From positions 37,905-101,904 of the forward strand of contig JAKSLX010000010.1 of NCBI GenBank assembly GCA_024400915.1: a stretch of DNA of 64,000 bases. The letters run 5' to 3'. Under the pieces are notes generated by a model. The model was not told where the DNA came from. It saw only the letters and a list, made by a program, of their open reading frames with translations, and made no database searches. This stretch comes from Treponema sp. Lineage in GTDB: Bacteria; Spirochaetota; Spirochaetia; Treponematales; Treponemataceae. The position numbers and the translations under genes are program-made. Shown here piece after piece: positions 45,122-53,198 of the stretch. Every line of letters starts with the position of its first letter. The stretch's first letter is position 1.

Positions 45122-45694
45122 ATGAATTGTTTTTATCACCCGGAAGTTCCTGCTGTCGCTACATGTGGCAGATGTGGAGTTGCTTTATGCAAACATTGTG
45201 AAGGAAGTGCATACTACAGACTTGGAGCAGGGAAAGGACAAGCTCTGTGCGGACGATGTAGTGTTGCAGAAGCCCAGGATAAAGTAAACGAGGAAAAGAG
45301 ATATTTGAAGAAAACTTTGATTAAGTTGATAATATGCGGTTACTTTGTAGTTAACGGTACAGCATCTCTTATACGGGCTTTTAACAGTGATGGATACACA
45401 GACTCAGTAGATATGCAAACATGTATTTTAATAACACTTGTATCGTATACAATAGCAGGACTTGTATCAAGAATTGGTCTCAAGGTGAAGAACGAGTCAC
45501 TCAAAAATCAAGTATGGAATGCTTTTTACAATTACGAGCATCCAATTTCAAGTTTTCTTATAAGTTTCATCATCAATGCACTGTTTGCACCATTTATGTT
45601 CATTGCGCACTTGATAGGGTACTTTAGAACAAAAAAATTATACAAAAATGATATTGAAGAATTAAAAGAACTTCAACAATATTTTGAGCTGTAA
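45122..45694 (+). CDS. B-box-like zinc-finger membrane protein, unknown function
   Basis: A 190-residue protein. The first ~60 residues have paired Cys/His (CFYHPEVPAVATCGRCG, CKHCEG, LCGRC), a B-box-like zinc site common in small bacterial membrane proteins. Three hydrophobic helices follow, around LIKLIICGYFVVNG, ILITLVSYTIAGLVS and ISFIINALFAPFMFIAHL. An AGGAG site lies before ATG 45122. No function can be assigned; it probably sits in the inner membrane with the finger in the cytoplasm. Confidence 0.75.
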   Translation: MNCFYHPEVPAVATCGRCGVALCKHCEGSAYYRLGAGKGQALCGRCSVAEAQDKVNEEKRYLKKTLIKLIICGYFVVNGTASLIRAFNSDGYTDSVDMQTCILITLVSYTIAGLVSRIGLKVKNESLKNQVWNAFYNYEHPISSFLISFIINALFAPFMFIAHLIGYFRTKKLYKNDIEELKELQQYFEL

Positions 45695-45747
45695 TTTATG
45701 CAACTGAGCTGTCCCAAACAAGGGCAGCTCTATTTATTTACAGACAG

Positions 45748-45762
45748 AAGGGACAGACCCCT
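45748..45762 (+). repeat. GGACAGACCCC dispersed repeat, copy 1
   Basis: AAGGGACAGACCCCT between the zinc-finger gene and nudC. The same core occurs at 62986-63005 and 63808-63822, always intergenic. The G and C runs could pair as a small hairpin. Confidence 0.6.
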
Positions 45763-45860
45763 ATTTTTCCATTTACCCCCAAAGACCAAATTTTTAAGAA
45801 AAAATCACTTAAACAACGCCTCCAATACCACAAATCATTCATTTAAGTTACAATACATCT

Positions 45861-46646
45861 ATGCCTATACATACAAAACCAGCAAATTTCATATACAAAC
45901 ACAATATTGCAATCAAGGGGACAGACCTCCTGTTGACTACAGAGGGTAATTTACCAACCTCAAAAAATATGGAATCCCTATGCAGCATTGCCCTGGACTG
46001 GTTTTCAGAAGATTTATACGGCTACACTGCCCTTCTTTTGAAAAATGATGCTGAAATACCTGACAACTTTACCCTTTGCCCTATCCGAAGGTTCTTCTAT
46101 GAACGCAAGGAGCTTGTTTTCATTGCCGCCCGTGCCAAAAGCCTTCTTTCCCAGCGCCAGATGTACAGATTTTGCCCTACCTGTGGGGACAGACTCCTTG
46201 ACGACACGACTGAAAGCGCCCTATTCTGCCCAACATGCAAAATAAAGTTCTTTCCACGCATAGAACCTGCTACCATCACATTGATTTCCCGTGGTGATGA
46301 AATTCTCCTTGCCCGAGGCAAACGTGGTACATACAAAAAGTTTGCCTGCATATCAGGCTTTGTTGAGCAGGGAGAAACCCTTGAGGAATGTGTTGCCCGA
46401 GAAGTAAAGGAAGAGACCAATCTTGAAGTTAAAAACATAAAGTATATGGGAAGCACAGCATGGCCTTTCCCTGATCAACTTATGCTTGAATTTACCGCAG
46501 ACTATGCAGGTGGAGAACTAAAGATCCAGGAAGATGAACTGGAGGAAGCAAGATGGTTCCGTAGAGATCAGCTGCCACCACCAGAAGATCTTCCTCAGCC
46601 AGGCTCAAGTGCATGGAATCTTATTTTTGGTAATGCAAATAAGTAA
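45861..46646 (+). CDS. nudC: NADH pyrophosphatase / RNA de-NADding Nudix hydrolase
   Basis: A 261-residue NudC. A zinc ribbon with two C-x2-C pairs (FCPTCGD and FCPTCKI) precedes the Nudix box GFVEQGETLEECVAREVKEE, and the NudC-specific WPFP motif appears in STAWPFPDQLML. It cleaves NAD(H) and can remove NAD caps from RNA. The length is normal. The region just before and within the first codons carries a partial GGGGACAGACC motif like the dispersed repeat, so the N terminus may partly derive from it. Cytoplasmic. Confidence 0.92.
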   Translation: MPIHTKPANFIYKHNIAIKGTDLLLTTEGNLPTSKNMESLCSIALDWFSEDLYGYTALLLKNDAEIPDNFTLCPIRRFFYERKELVFIAARAKSLLSQRQMYRFCPTCGDRLLDDTTESALFCPTCKIKFFPRIEPATITLISRGDEILLARGKRGTYKKFACISGFVEQGETLEECVAREVKEETNLEVKNIKYMGSTAWPFPDQLMLEFTADYAGGELKIQEDELEEARWFRRDQLPPPEDLPQPGSSAWNLIFGNANK

Positions 46647-46688
46647 AAAAAATATTATAATTGTATCAATCTTTTATTGGAGAACATT

Positions 46689-48194
46689 ATGGAACAGAAT
46701 CTCATGAAGCTTCAGAACGGAAGCGATGTTCGCGGAATCGCCCTTGAAGGCGTTGCTGATGAACATGTAAACCTTACAGAAAACGCATGCAACAGAATCG
46801 GTCAGGCATTTGCAATCTGGCTTTCAAAAAAATGCGGAAAGAATATTGCAGACCTTAAAATTGGTATCGGTCGTGATGCCCGTGTTACAGGTCCAGCCCT
46901 CCTTAAGGCAACAGCAGCAGGTATGGCATCGACAGGTGCAAAGGTTTATGACTGCGGTCTTGCAACAACTCCAGCCATGTTCATGTCTACAGTTTTCGAC
47001 CAGACAAAGTATGACGGTTCTGCAATGCTTACAGCAAGCCACCTTCCATTCAACAGAAACGGAATCAAGTTCTTTGATGTAAACGGTGGTCTTGAACACG
47101 ATGATATCACTGATGTTCTTGCAATTGCACAGGAAAAGGCCGAAAGCGGAACAGCAGACTTTGCAGGTTCTTATGCCCTTCTTGAAACTTACGCAGCACA
47201 CCTTAAGAATACAATCGCAAAGGAACTCGGTGCAAAAGACGGAGACAAACCACTTGCTGGACTCCACATCGTAGTTGATGCAGGAAACGGTGACGGCGGA
47301 TTCTTCGTAGACAAGATCCTTCAGCCTCTCGGTGCAGACACAACAGGAAGTGCTTTCCTTGAACCAGACGGAATGTTCCCTAATCATATTCCAAACCCAG
47401 AAAACAAGGATGCAATGAAAGCAATTCAGAATGCAACAACAAGCAGCAAGGCTGATCTTGGACTTATATTTGATACAGACGTTGACCGCATGAGCGCAGT
47501 ATTCAGTGACGGAACAGAAGTAAACCGCGACAGCATCATCGCCCTTTTCTCTGCAATCCTCGCACCTTCTTTCCCAGGAAGCACAATCATCACAGACAGC
47601 GTAACAAGCGACCGACTTACTTTCTTCCTTGAAAAGAAACTTGGACTCAAGCACCTTCGCTATATGCGCGGTTACAAGAACGTAATCAACAAGTGCATCG
47701 AGCTCAACTCAAAGGGAGAAGTTTCACCACTTGCAATGGAAACTTCAGGCCACGGTGCCCTCAAGGACAACTACTATCTTGATGACGGTTCTTTCCTTGC
47801 AGTAAAACTCATCGTTGCTCTTGCAAAGGCAAAGAAAGAAAACAAGAAGATTGAAGACCTTATTGGGGATCTTCCAGCTGCGGGGGTTGAAGGCGAATAC
47901 AGATTCAAGATCAAGGCAGAAGATTTCAAGGCATACGGAAAGAATGTTCTTGAAACTTTCAAGAAGCGTGCCAGTGAAAAGAATTTCGATATGCCTGAAA
48001 GTTTTGAAGGCATCCGCATTTCTTTCCACGATGAAAACGCAGAAGGCTGGATGCTATTAAGGCTTTCCCTTCACGATCCTGTAATGCCTCTCAATGTTGA
48101 AGGCAAAACACAGAAGGATAAGGATGCAATCATCGCCTATGCAAAGGAAATGATTGCAGGTTTCGACCAGCTCGATGTAAGCTGCCTTAACTAA
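46689..48194 (+). CDS. Phosphomannomutase/phosphoglucomutase
   Basis: A 501-residue alpha-D-phosphohexomutase. TASHLPFNRNGIKFF contains the phosphoserine loop (a TASHNP variant with Leu), DTDVDRMSAVF binds magnesium, and ETSGHGALKDNYYLDDG is the sugar-binding loop. It interconverts hexose 1- and 6-phosphates, supplying glucose-1-P or mannose-1-P for the nucleotide sugars made at 18518-22063. ATG 46689 is chosen with TTGGAG as ribosome site; an in-frame TTG at 46677 is part of that site. It converges on rimO with 11 bases between stops. Confidence 0.9.
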   Translation: MEQNLMKLQNGSDVRGIALEGVADEHVNLTENACNRIGQAFAIWLSKKCGKNIADLKIGIGRDARVTGPALLKATAAGMASTGAKVYDCGLATTPAMFMSTVFDQTKYDGSAMLTASHLPFNRNGIKFFDVNGGLEHDDITDVLAIAQEKAESGTADFAGSYALLETYAAHLKNTIAKELGAKDGDKPLAGLHIVVDAGNGDGGFFVDKILQPLGADTTGSAFLEPDGMFPNHIPNPENKDAMKAIQNATTSSKADLGLIFDTDVDRMSAVFSDGTEVNRDSIIALFSAILAPSFPGSTIITDSVTSDRLTFFLEKKLGLKHLRYMRGYKNVINKCIELNSKGEVSPLAMETSGHGALKDNYYLDDGSFLAVKLIVALAKAKKENKKIEDLIGDLPAAGVEGEYRFKIKAEDFKAYGKNVLETFKKRASEKNFDMPESFEGIRISFHDENAEGWMLLRLSLHDPVMPLNVEGKTQKDKDAIIAYAKEMIAGFDQLDVSCLN

Positions 48195-48205
48195 GATTTT
48201 TTTTA

Positions 48206-49669
48206 TCAACCAACATAGAAGCCGTCGATGTCAACTTCGCTTGATGCGACGGCTTTTACTTTTACTACAGCACCAGGAACGATTGCCTTTACAGCCTTCT
48301 TGTCATCAAGGTCATAGCGGATAACGACATTGCCATCTACTTCAGGTGCTTCAAACCAGGCTCGTCCTATTGCAAGCCCTTCATCAGTTCCATCAAGGTT
48401 CTGGACAATTTCTTCAACAAGAACATCATAGATTTTACCAACACGCTTTTTCAAAAGTTTCTGTGTAATTTCATGCTGAATGGCAGTAAGGTTTGCAGCA
48501 CGCTTTACAGCAACGGTATGAGCAACACGACCTTTCATCTTGTAGGCAGCAGTATCATCTTCACGGCTGTAGTCAAAGCACCCCGACCAGTCGCTTTGAA
48601 TTGTTTCAAGAAACTTTACTGTATTCTCTGCATTCTCTTCCTTTTCCCCTGGAAAACCTGTGAGGAAAGTAGTCCTAATACAGCTGTCAGGAAGTTCTTT
48701 TCTGATTGTCTTAACAAGTTTTGAATAGCTTTTGAAGCTTCCCTTTCTGTTCATGGCATGAATGATTTCGTCATCACCACTCTGGAAAGGAATGTCAAAG
48801 TATGGAAGAATCCTTTCATCCTTTTTAATGAGTTCAAGGACGTCCGTATTGAAATGATCAGGGTGAATGTAAAGAAGCCTTACCCAGAATTTTCCCTTAA
48901 TCTTTGAGATTTTTTCAACCAAAGAATACAAAGGTGTTGCTCCATAATTTTCAGTAAAACTTTTTTCATCAACAAGCGGCTTTTTAAGATCATGGTACAT
49001 GATTTCATGCCAATCTTTTTTTCCAAATTTTCCCTTGTCCTCAATTCCGCAACCATAGGCTGCAAGATCCTGTCCAATGAGGTTGATTTCAAAAACACCT
49101 TTCTTTAAAAGAGCTTTGATTTCAGCAATGATTTCTTCAACAGGACGAGAACGAAGCCTACCGCGAATAAGAGGTATTGCGCAGAATGAACAGCAGTTGT
49201 CACATCCTTCGGTGATTTTTACAAATGCACTTCCTTTATATGAAAGAAGATCGGTTCTTTCACCGCAGAAAACACCTTTCTGTTCGCCTTTAAGGACAGG
49301 GCGCTTTTTTGCTTTTGAGAAGACATCCTTTACGGCCTTGTCCAGCAATGAAAGATCACCATTTCCTACGATTCCGTCTGCCTCAGGAAGATCTTTTTCA
49401 AAAACTTCTGCATATCGTTCAGCAAGACATCCTGTCAAAATAATTTTCTTTTCAGGATAGGCACTGCGGGCATCAAGCAAAGAATCAAGACTTTCTTTTT
49501 TTGCACTTTCAATGAATCCGCAGGAATTAACGATGATAAGGTCTGCTTCATCTGCATTCATCACCTGAACGAGTCCAAGGTTTGCAAGACGAGACATGAT
49601 GATTTCGCCGTCCACCTGATTTTTTGCACATCCATGCTGATCAAGAAAAAAAGTTTTTGCTTTTGCCAT
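48206..49669 (-). CDS. rimO: Ribosomal protein S12 methylthiotransferase
   Basis: A 487-residue radical SAM methylthiotransferase. The N-terminal domain (FLDQHGCAKNQVDGE, VNSCGFIESAKKES, LTGCLAERY) holds three cysteines for one Fe-S cluster; the radical SAM motif is CDNCCSFC in EGCDNCCSFCAIPLIRGRLR. A TRAM domain ends the protein. It methylthiolates Asp of S12. It is longer than most RimO (about 440 residues), with extra residues around 210-240. It follows a rodZ-like and a lolA-like gene on the same strand, separated by a palindromic repeat. Confidence 0.94.
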   Translation of the reverse strand: MAKAKTFFLDQHGCAKNQVDGEIIMSRLANLGLVQVMNADEADLIIVNSCGFIESAKKESLDSLLDARSAYPEKKIILTGCLAERYAEVFEKDLPEADGIVGNGDLSLLDKAVKDVFSKAKKRPVLKGEQKGVFCGERTDLLSYKGSAFVKITEGCDNCCSFCAIPLIRGRLRSRPVEEIIAEIKALLKKGVFEINLIGQDLAAYGCGIEDKGKFGKKDWHEIMYHDLKKPLVDEKSFTENYGATPLYSLVEKISKIKGKFWVRLLYIHPDHFNTDVLELIKKDERILPYFDIPFQSGDDEIIHAMNRKGSFKSYSKLVKTIRKELPDSCIRTTFLTGFPGEKEENAENTVKFLETIQSDWSGCFDYSREDDTAAYKMKGRVAHTVAVKRAANLTAIQHEITQKLLKKRVGKIYDVLVEEIVQNLDGTDEGLAIGRAWFEAPEVDGNVVIRYDLDDKKAVKAIVPGAVVKVKAVASSEVDIDGFYVG

Positions 49670-49690
49670 ATTTCTACTCCGAAAAAAAAA

Positions 49691-49806
49691 GGACTGTCCA
49701 AAAATTCAATCCAAGGTGGTTGAGCTTGTCGAAACCACCACTAAATGTGTGATCGTCATTTCGACAGGCTCAATGACCGCAACGCTGAAACCTTTTTAGA
49801 CAGCCC
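49691..49806. repeat. Nested palindromic repeat between rodZ-like gene and rimO
   Basis: Outer arms GGACTGTCCAAAAA (49691-49704) and TTTTTAGACAGCCC (49793-49806) pair at 12 of 14 positions. Inside are two hairpins: GGTGGTT...AACCACC at 49715-49739 and GTCATT...AATGAC at 49755-49777. Their centres (GAGCTTGTCGA and TCGACAGGCTC) are nearly exact inverted copies of each other. The first matches the palindrome at 19400-19424. The outer arms resemble those of the terminator at 16340. Confidence 0.8.
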
Positions 49807-49830
49807 AATTCTTTTTATTGCAATAAATTT

Positions 49831-50946
49831 CTATTCAAGTTCAATAAGAACAAGGCGATACTTTCCGTCGCTGTCACGAACCCATTTGATGTCCTCAGCC
49901 TTGACTTCACCTGCGCGACCAACTTCAAGATCATAAGTTGAAAGACCAGCTATAACGCGGATCTTAAGTGCATTGTTGTTGCTCATCCAGAGGCGAGTAC
50001 CGTTGTTCGAGTTGACCGCAACCTGATCACCGTTCTTGAAGTAATCTTCAACATAAGTGTTTCTGTCGCTCTTGTAGCGGAACAGACAAGATCCGCGGAA
50101 TGTTACATTGATTGTAAATGGATATGCGCGTGTATCTTCGTGAATCACGACACGCTTCGAATTGTTCTTAACACTGCCTGCAGATGGAATTTCTGCAAGT
50201 TCAGTTCCTTCTTCATTGCTGTTGATTTCTACTACAGAGGTTTCTCCCTTCTTTTCTATAAGGCGAACTTCTGCACCGTGGTTTCCATCGTCTGTAGAAA
50301 TATCACTCAAGTAAACTATTACATCCGCAAATCCATCACCGTCAACATCAAGATCTCGTTCTTCACTGAGTTCAACAATCTGAGTTCCAGATGGCATAAG
50401 GAGTGCAAGTTTTTCTTTTGTTTCGCCAACAGTTATTACAATGTTTCCGTTACCCTGTTTTGTAGGGAAAAGAATCTGATCACCCTTATAGAATCTTTTT
50501 GTCTCAGACTTGCCGGTAAATTCATACTGATGGATTTTTTCTTTTTCCGTAGACTTGACGGCTTTTTCTGCAAGCCTCTGAGGAACATTGAAAACAGAAA
50601 AATAGAGGTAAAGTCCAAGACCAATCAATACTGCTGCTGAACCTGCAATAATCGAAGGCATCAGATACTTTGGCTTGCGTTTGATTGTAAGTTCAATAGG
50701 AACAGGAGCTTCCTGAATTTTTTTAGCATGATACAGATGAAGAATTTCCTCAGAATTCACACCTAAAAATTCGCAGTAGTTCGTAAGAAATCCAGTAAAA
50801 TATGATTCACCTGGAAAATCGTCGGAACGTTCTTCCTCAAGTGCCAGAATATAGTTTTTTGTAATTGCTGTTGCACGCTCAATTTCTTCAAGGGAAACAT
50901 TTTTTTCTTCGCGTGTCTTGCGGAGAAGTTCGCCGTAGCTTTCCAT
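49831..50946 (-). CDS. rodZ: RodZ-like HTH membrane protein
   Basis: A 371-residue protein with an N-terminal XRE-type helix-turn-helix (GELLRKTREEKNVSLEEIER, then TKNYILALEEER), a basic linker, one transmembrane helix (YLMPSIIAGSAAVLIGLGLY), and a periplasmic region ending in beta-rich sequence like the RodZ DUF4115 domain (TINVTFRGSCLFRYKSD). RodZ links MreB to the cell-wall machinery and shapes the cell. It lies 18 bases after the lolA-like gene on the same strand, so the two are probably one operon, with rimO beyond the repeat. Confidence 0.8.
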   Translation of the reverse strand: MESYGELLRKTREEKNVSLEEIERATAITKNYILALEEERSDDFPGESYFTGFLTNYCEFLGVNSEEILHLYHAKKIQEAPVPIELTIKRKPKYLMPSIIAGSAAVLIGLGLYLYFSVFNVPQRLAEKAVKSTEKEKIHQYEFTGKSETKRFYKGDQILFPTKQGNGNIVITVGETKEKLALLMPSGTQIVELSEERDLDVDGDGFADVIVYLSDISTDDGNHGAEVRLIEKKGETSVVEINSNEEGTELAEIPSAGSVKNNSKRVVIHEDTRAYPFTINVTFRGSCLFRYKSDRNTYVEDYFKNGDQVAVNSNNGTRLWMSNNNALKIRVIAGLSTYDLEVGRAGEVKAEDIKWVRDSDGKYRLVLIELE

Positions 50947-50964
50947 ATATCTTCACCCCACCCT

Positions 50965-51636
50965 TTATTCCGATAGCAGAAAGTTATTGTAGTTATTTGC
51001 AGATGACGGCGGATCATACATGAAGCGCTGGTCACTGATATTTGAATTCAATTTATAATTGAAGATGTCAAAAACATATTCTTCATCCTGTGCTGTAGTT
51101 GCATGAACACGACGGATGAGTTTTGTTGAAGGATCAACAGAAAGTTTTATTTCCCTGAAAGATTCAGTTGCAGAACGACGCTGCAAAAGGAAATTTACAA
51201 CCATTTCATCACTGCCTTCATCAAGGGGAACAGATTCCTGTCCAGACTGATATGCAATGGTGTAGTAACGGCGCATAAGTGCAAGACCTTCTGCCGTAGC
51301 AGCATTTGCAGTTTTGGAATCATTGCCGGAAACACTCTGTTCAAGAATTGCAGAAGATCCCGGAAGATAAATGGTAAGATCATTTCCATTAAAAAGAACA
51401 ACCTGCTCTGCAGGATCAGAAAAATCAATGCGCAGCATTTCAGGACGCTTGTAACTGATTCTTCCTGTCATTTCAGATTTTCCAATCTTGATGATTACAT
51501 CAGCTTCATAGTCCTGTATCTCAGAATATCTTTCGCTTATTGTTTTAAAAAAATCACTTGCTGTAGTAATTCCCTGTGCAAAAGCTAAAATCGACGAGAA
51601 GACAAGGCACAAGGTAGCAGTCATAAACTTTTTCAT
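50965..51636 (-). CDS. LolA-like outer-membrane lipoprotein carrier
   Basis: A 223-residue exported protein: signal peptide MKKFMTATLCLVFSSILAFA, then a LolA-type body (YSEIQDYEADVIIKIG, RISYKRPEMLRIDFSDPAEQ, VLFNGNDLTIYLPGS). It should carry lipoproteins through the periplasm. ATG 51636 is chosen because TTGGAG lies nine bases before it; the longer in-frame TTG reading starts on that site itself. A paralogue specialised for the polyene cluster is at 1328. Located upstream of the rodZ-like gene. Confidence 0.82.
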   Translation of the reverse strand: MKKFMTATLCLVFSSILAFAQGITTASDFFKTISERYSEIQDYEADVIIKIGKSEMTGRISYKRPEMLRIDFSDPAEQVVLFNGNDLTIYLPGSSAILEQSVSGNDSKTANAATAEGLALMRRYYTIAYQSGQESVPLDEGSDEMVVNFLLQRRSATESFREIKLSVDPSTKLIRRVHATTAQDEEYVFDIFNYKLNSNISDQRFMYDPPSSANNYNNFLLSE

Positions 51637-51735
51637 TAAATGAAACTCCAATTTATTTAAATAATAAACTATCTTCTTATTATAAAAATAGATTGGATTA
51701 TTGTAAAGGGTGGGCGCTTTTTCGTCTTTTTCCTT

Positions 51736-52839
51736 TTACTTCAGTTTTTCCTTTATTTCTTCAAGGACAGCAAGGGCATTAATGCCTGTCTGCAATGTTG
51801 AACGCAATGGCTTTTTACCGTCAAGAAAATCAACGGCATTTTTTACCATGTTTGCAAAATACAGGGTTTTCTTTGGCGATTTTACCCTCTTATCACTCTG
51901 AAGCGAATAGAAGCCGGAATAGAGCTTTGATTTTTCCCGTTTATAAAGCTTAAGGAAACCGTTTCCTATGCAGATTCTGCCTTCTGTTCCCGTAATGTCG
52001 ATTTCAAACCCAAAGAATCTTGAACGGCCGCTGATCACAATGGAAACATCGGGGCATTTTTCCGTTGAATAATGTGCACTCATCTGCCGCACATTTCCTT
52101 TTTCATCGCGGAATACTCCTGTCATTACAGGATTATTTAAAATCGTATTGACGGTTTTTATTTCCGTACGCTTTTCTTCGCCGGAACTTTCGTTTTTTAC
52201 CGGAACCTTTTTCACTTCCGAAGGTTTTCCATCTTCTTCAAGAAAAAACAGAACTGCATCAACAAGATGAGTACCATCATGAATAAGGCTGTATGCTCCG
52301 GTTCTTTCTTCAGCACGATTATAAACAACAAGGCTGGAACAAAGTTCAGCTCGAATGGACTGAATCTCTCCAATCTTAGACATGTACTTTTTTGCGGCGA
52401 TGAAATCTTCAGCAAAACGGCGTTCATGATTGATAAGGATGTTGACCTGGTATTCGTCAGCTTCCTCTTTGATTCTCTCAGCTTCCCTAAGGTTTAGGGC
52501 AACAGGCTTCTCAAGAATTATGAGGCGAGGTTTTGAACGGATGGCATCTATGGCTTCCCTCATATGGGCGTTTTCATTTACGGCAATAGTAACGATATCT
52601 GTCTTTGTCCGTGAATACAAAGTTGCACTGTCAGGATAAACAATTGCCTTTTTATTAGCCTCATGCCAGTGTATGAGTTTCGTCTGGTCCGTGTCACATC
52701 CAGCAATAAGTTTTATTCTGGAATTTTCTCTCAGTGCCATTGTATGGCTTGCAGGCTGTTCTCTCTTTTTATCAAGTCCAAGAGAATAACCGATTCTTCC
52801 ACACCCAATCAAAGCTGCCGTATATTTTTTTCTTGCCAT
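51736..52839 (-). CDS. Gfo/Idh/MocA-family oxidoreductase
   Basis: A 367-residue NAD(P)-dependent oxidoreductase. ALIGCGRIGYSLGLD is the dinucleotide-binding motif; VNENAHMREAIDAI and LEKPVALNLREAERI give the family's E-K-P signature, with a C-terminal sheet domain. These act on sugars or inositols. ATG 52839 is chosen since the longer reading from 52875 runs into the decayed GH32 sequence. Substrate unknown; it could serve the polysaccharide or a catabolic pathway. It seems to be a single gene. Confidence 0.83.
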   Translation of the reverse strand: MARKKYTAALIGCGRIGYSLGLDKKREQPASHTMALRENSRIKLIAGCDTDQTKLIHWHEANKKAIVYPDSATLYSRTKTDIVTIAVNENAHMREAIDAIRSKPRLIILEKPVALNLREAERIKEEADEYQVNILINHERRFAEDFIAAKKYMSKIGEIQSIRAELCSSLVVYNRAEERTGAYSLIHDGTHLVDAVLFFLEEDGKPSEVKKVPVKNESSGEEKRTEIKTVNTILNNPVMTGVFRDEKGNVRQMSAHYSTEKCPDVSIVISGRSRFFGFEIDITGTEGRICIGNGFLKLYKREKSKLYSGFYSLQSDKRVKSPKKTLYFANMVKNAVDFLDGKKPLRSTLQTGINALAVLEEIKEKLK

Positions 52840-52871
52840 GGTTTCATTATACAAGAGTGTAGAAATTGTAG

Positions 52872-53110
52872 TCAAATGAAAGGTTCTTTATGGAAAAGAA
52901 ATCCGGACATTCCCACATCATCCATAGCAGTTCCAGAAAAACATCCGTCAGCATCAGCAGCTGTATCAGGAGCCATAGCAACAGGAAGATATTTCCATGA
53001 CAACAAATCTTCGCTTACTGCATGCCCCCAATGCATTGGTCCCCATTTATTGCTGTAAGGATGATACTGAAAAAACAAATGAAGTTTGCCTTATCCAACA
53101 GTTTACTCAT
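52872..53110 (-). pseudogene. Remnant of a GH32 sucrase/fructosidase gene
   Basis: On the minus strand, LHLFFQYHPYSNKWGPMHWG followed by HAVSEDLLSWKYLPVAMAP and DGCFSGTAM is unmistakable GH32 sequence (sucrose-6-phosphate hydrolase type). It breaks off after about 65 residues. Upstream, ATG 53110 begins MSKLLDKA, which is how many such enzymes start, but the segment between is deleted and the frame shifted. Only about 240 of roughly 1500 bases remain. Confidence 0.8.
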
Positions 53111-53198
53111 GATGAAAATTATAAACCAAATTTAAATTTTTTTTCAGAAAAACGTCATTTTTTATATTTTTTTCATTTATATAAATTATGGAGGAAAT

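Noticed and set aside
46186..46198. GGGGACAGACTCC within nudC as another dispersed repeat copy
   Set aside because: It encodes the zinc-ribbon residues CGDRL in frame, so the resemblance is better explained as coding sequence.
46824..47654. Long antisense open frame across the phosphohexomutase gene
   Set aside because: It is Cys/Ser-rich low-quality sequence, the expected shadow of a strongly codon-biased gene; the sense strand has all mutase motifs.
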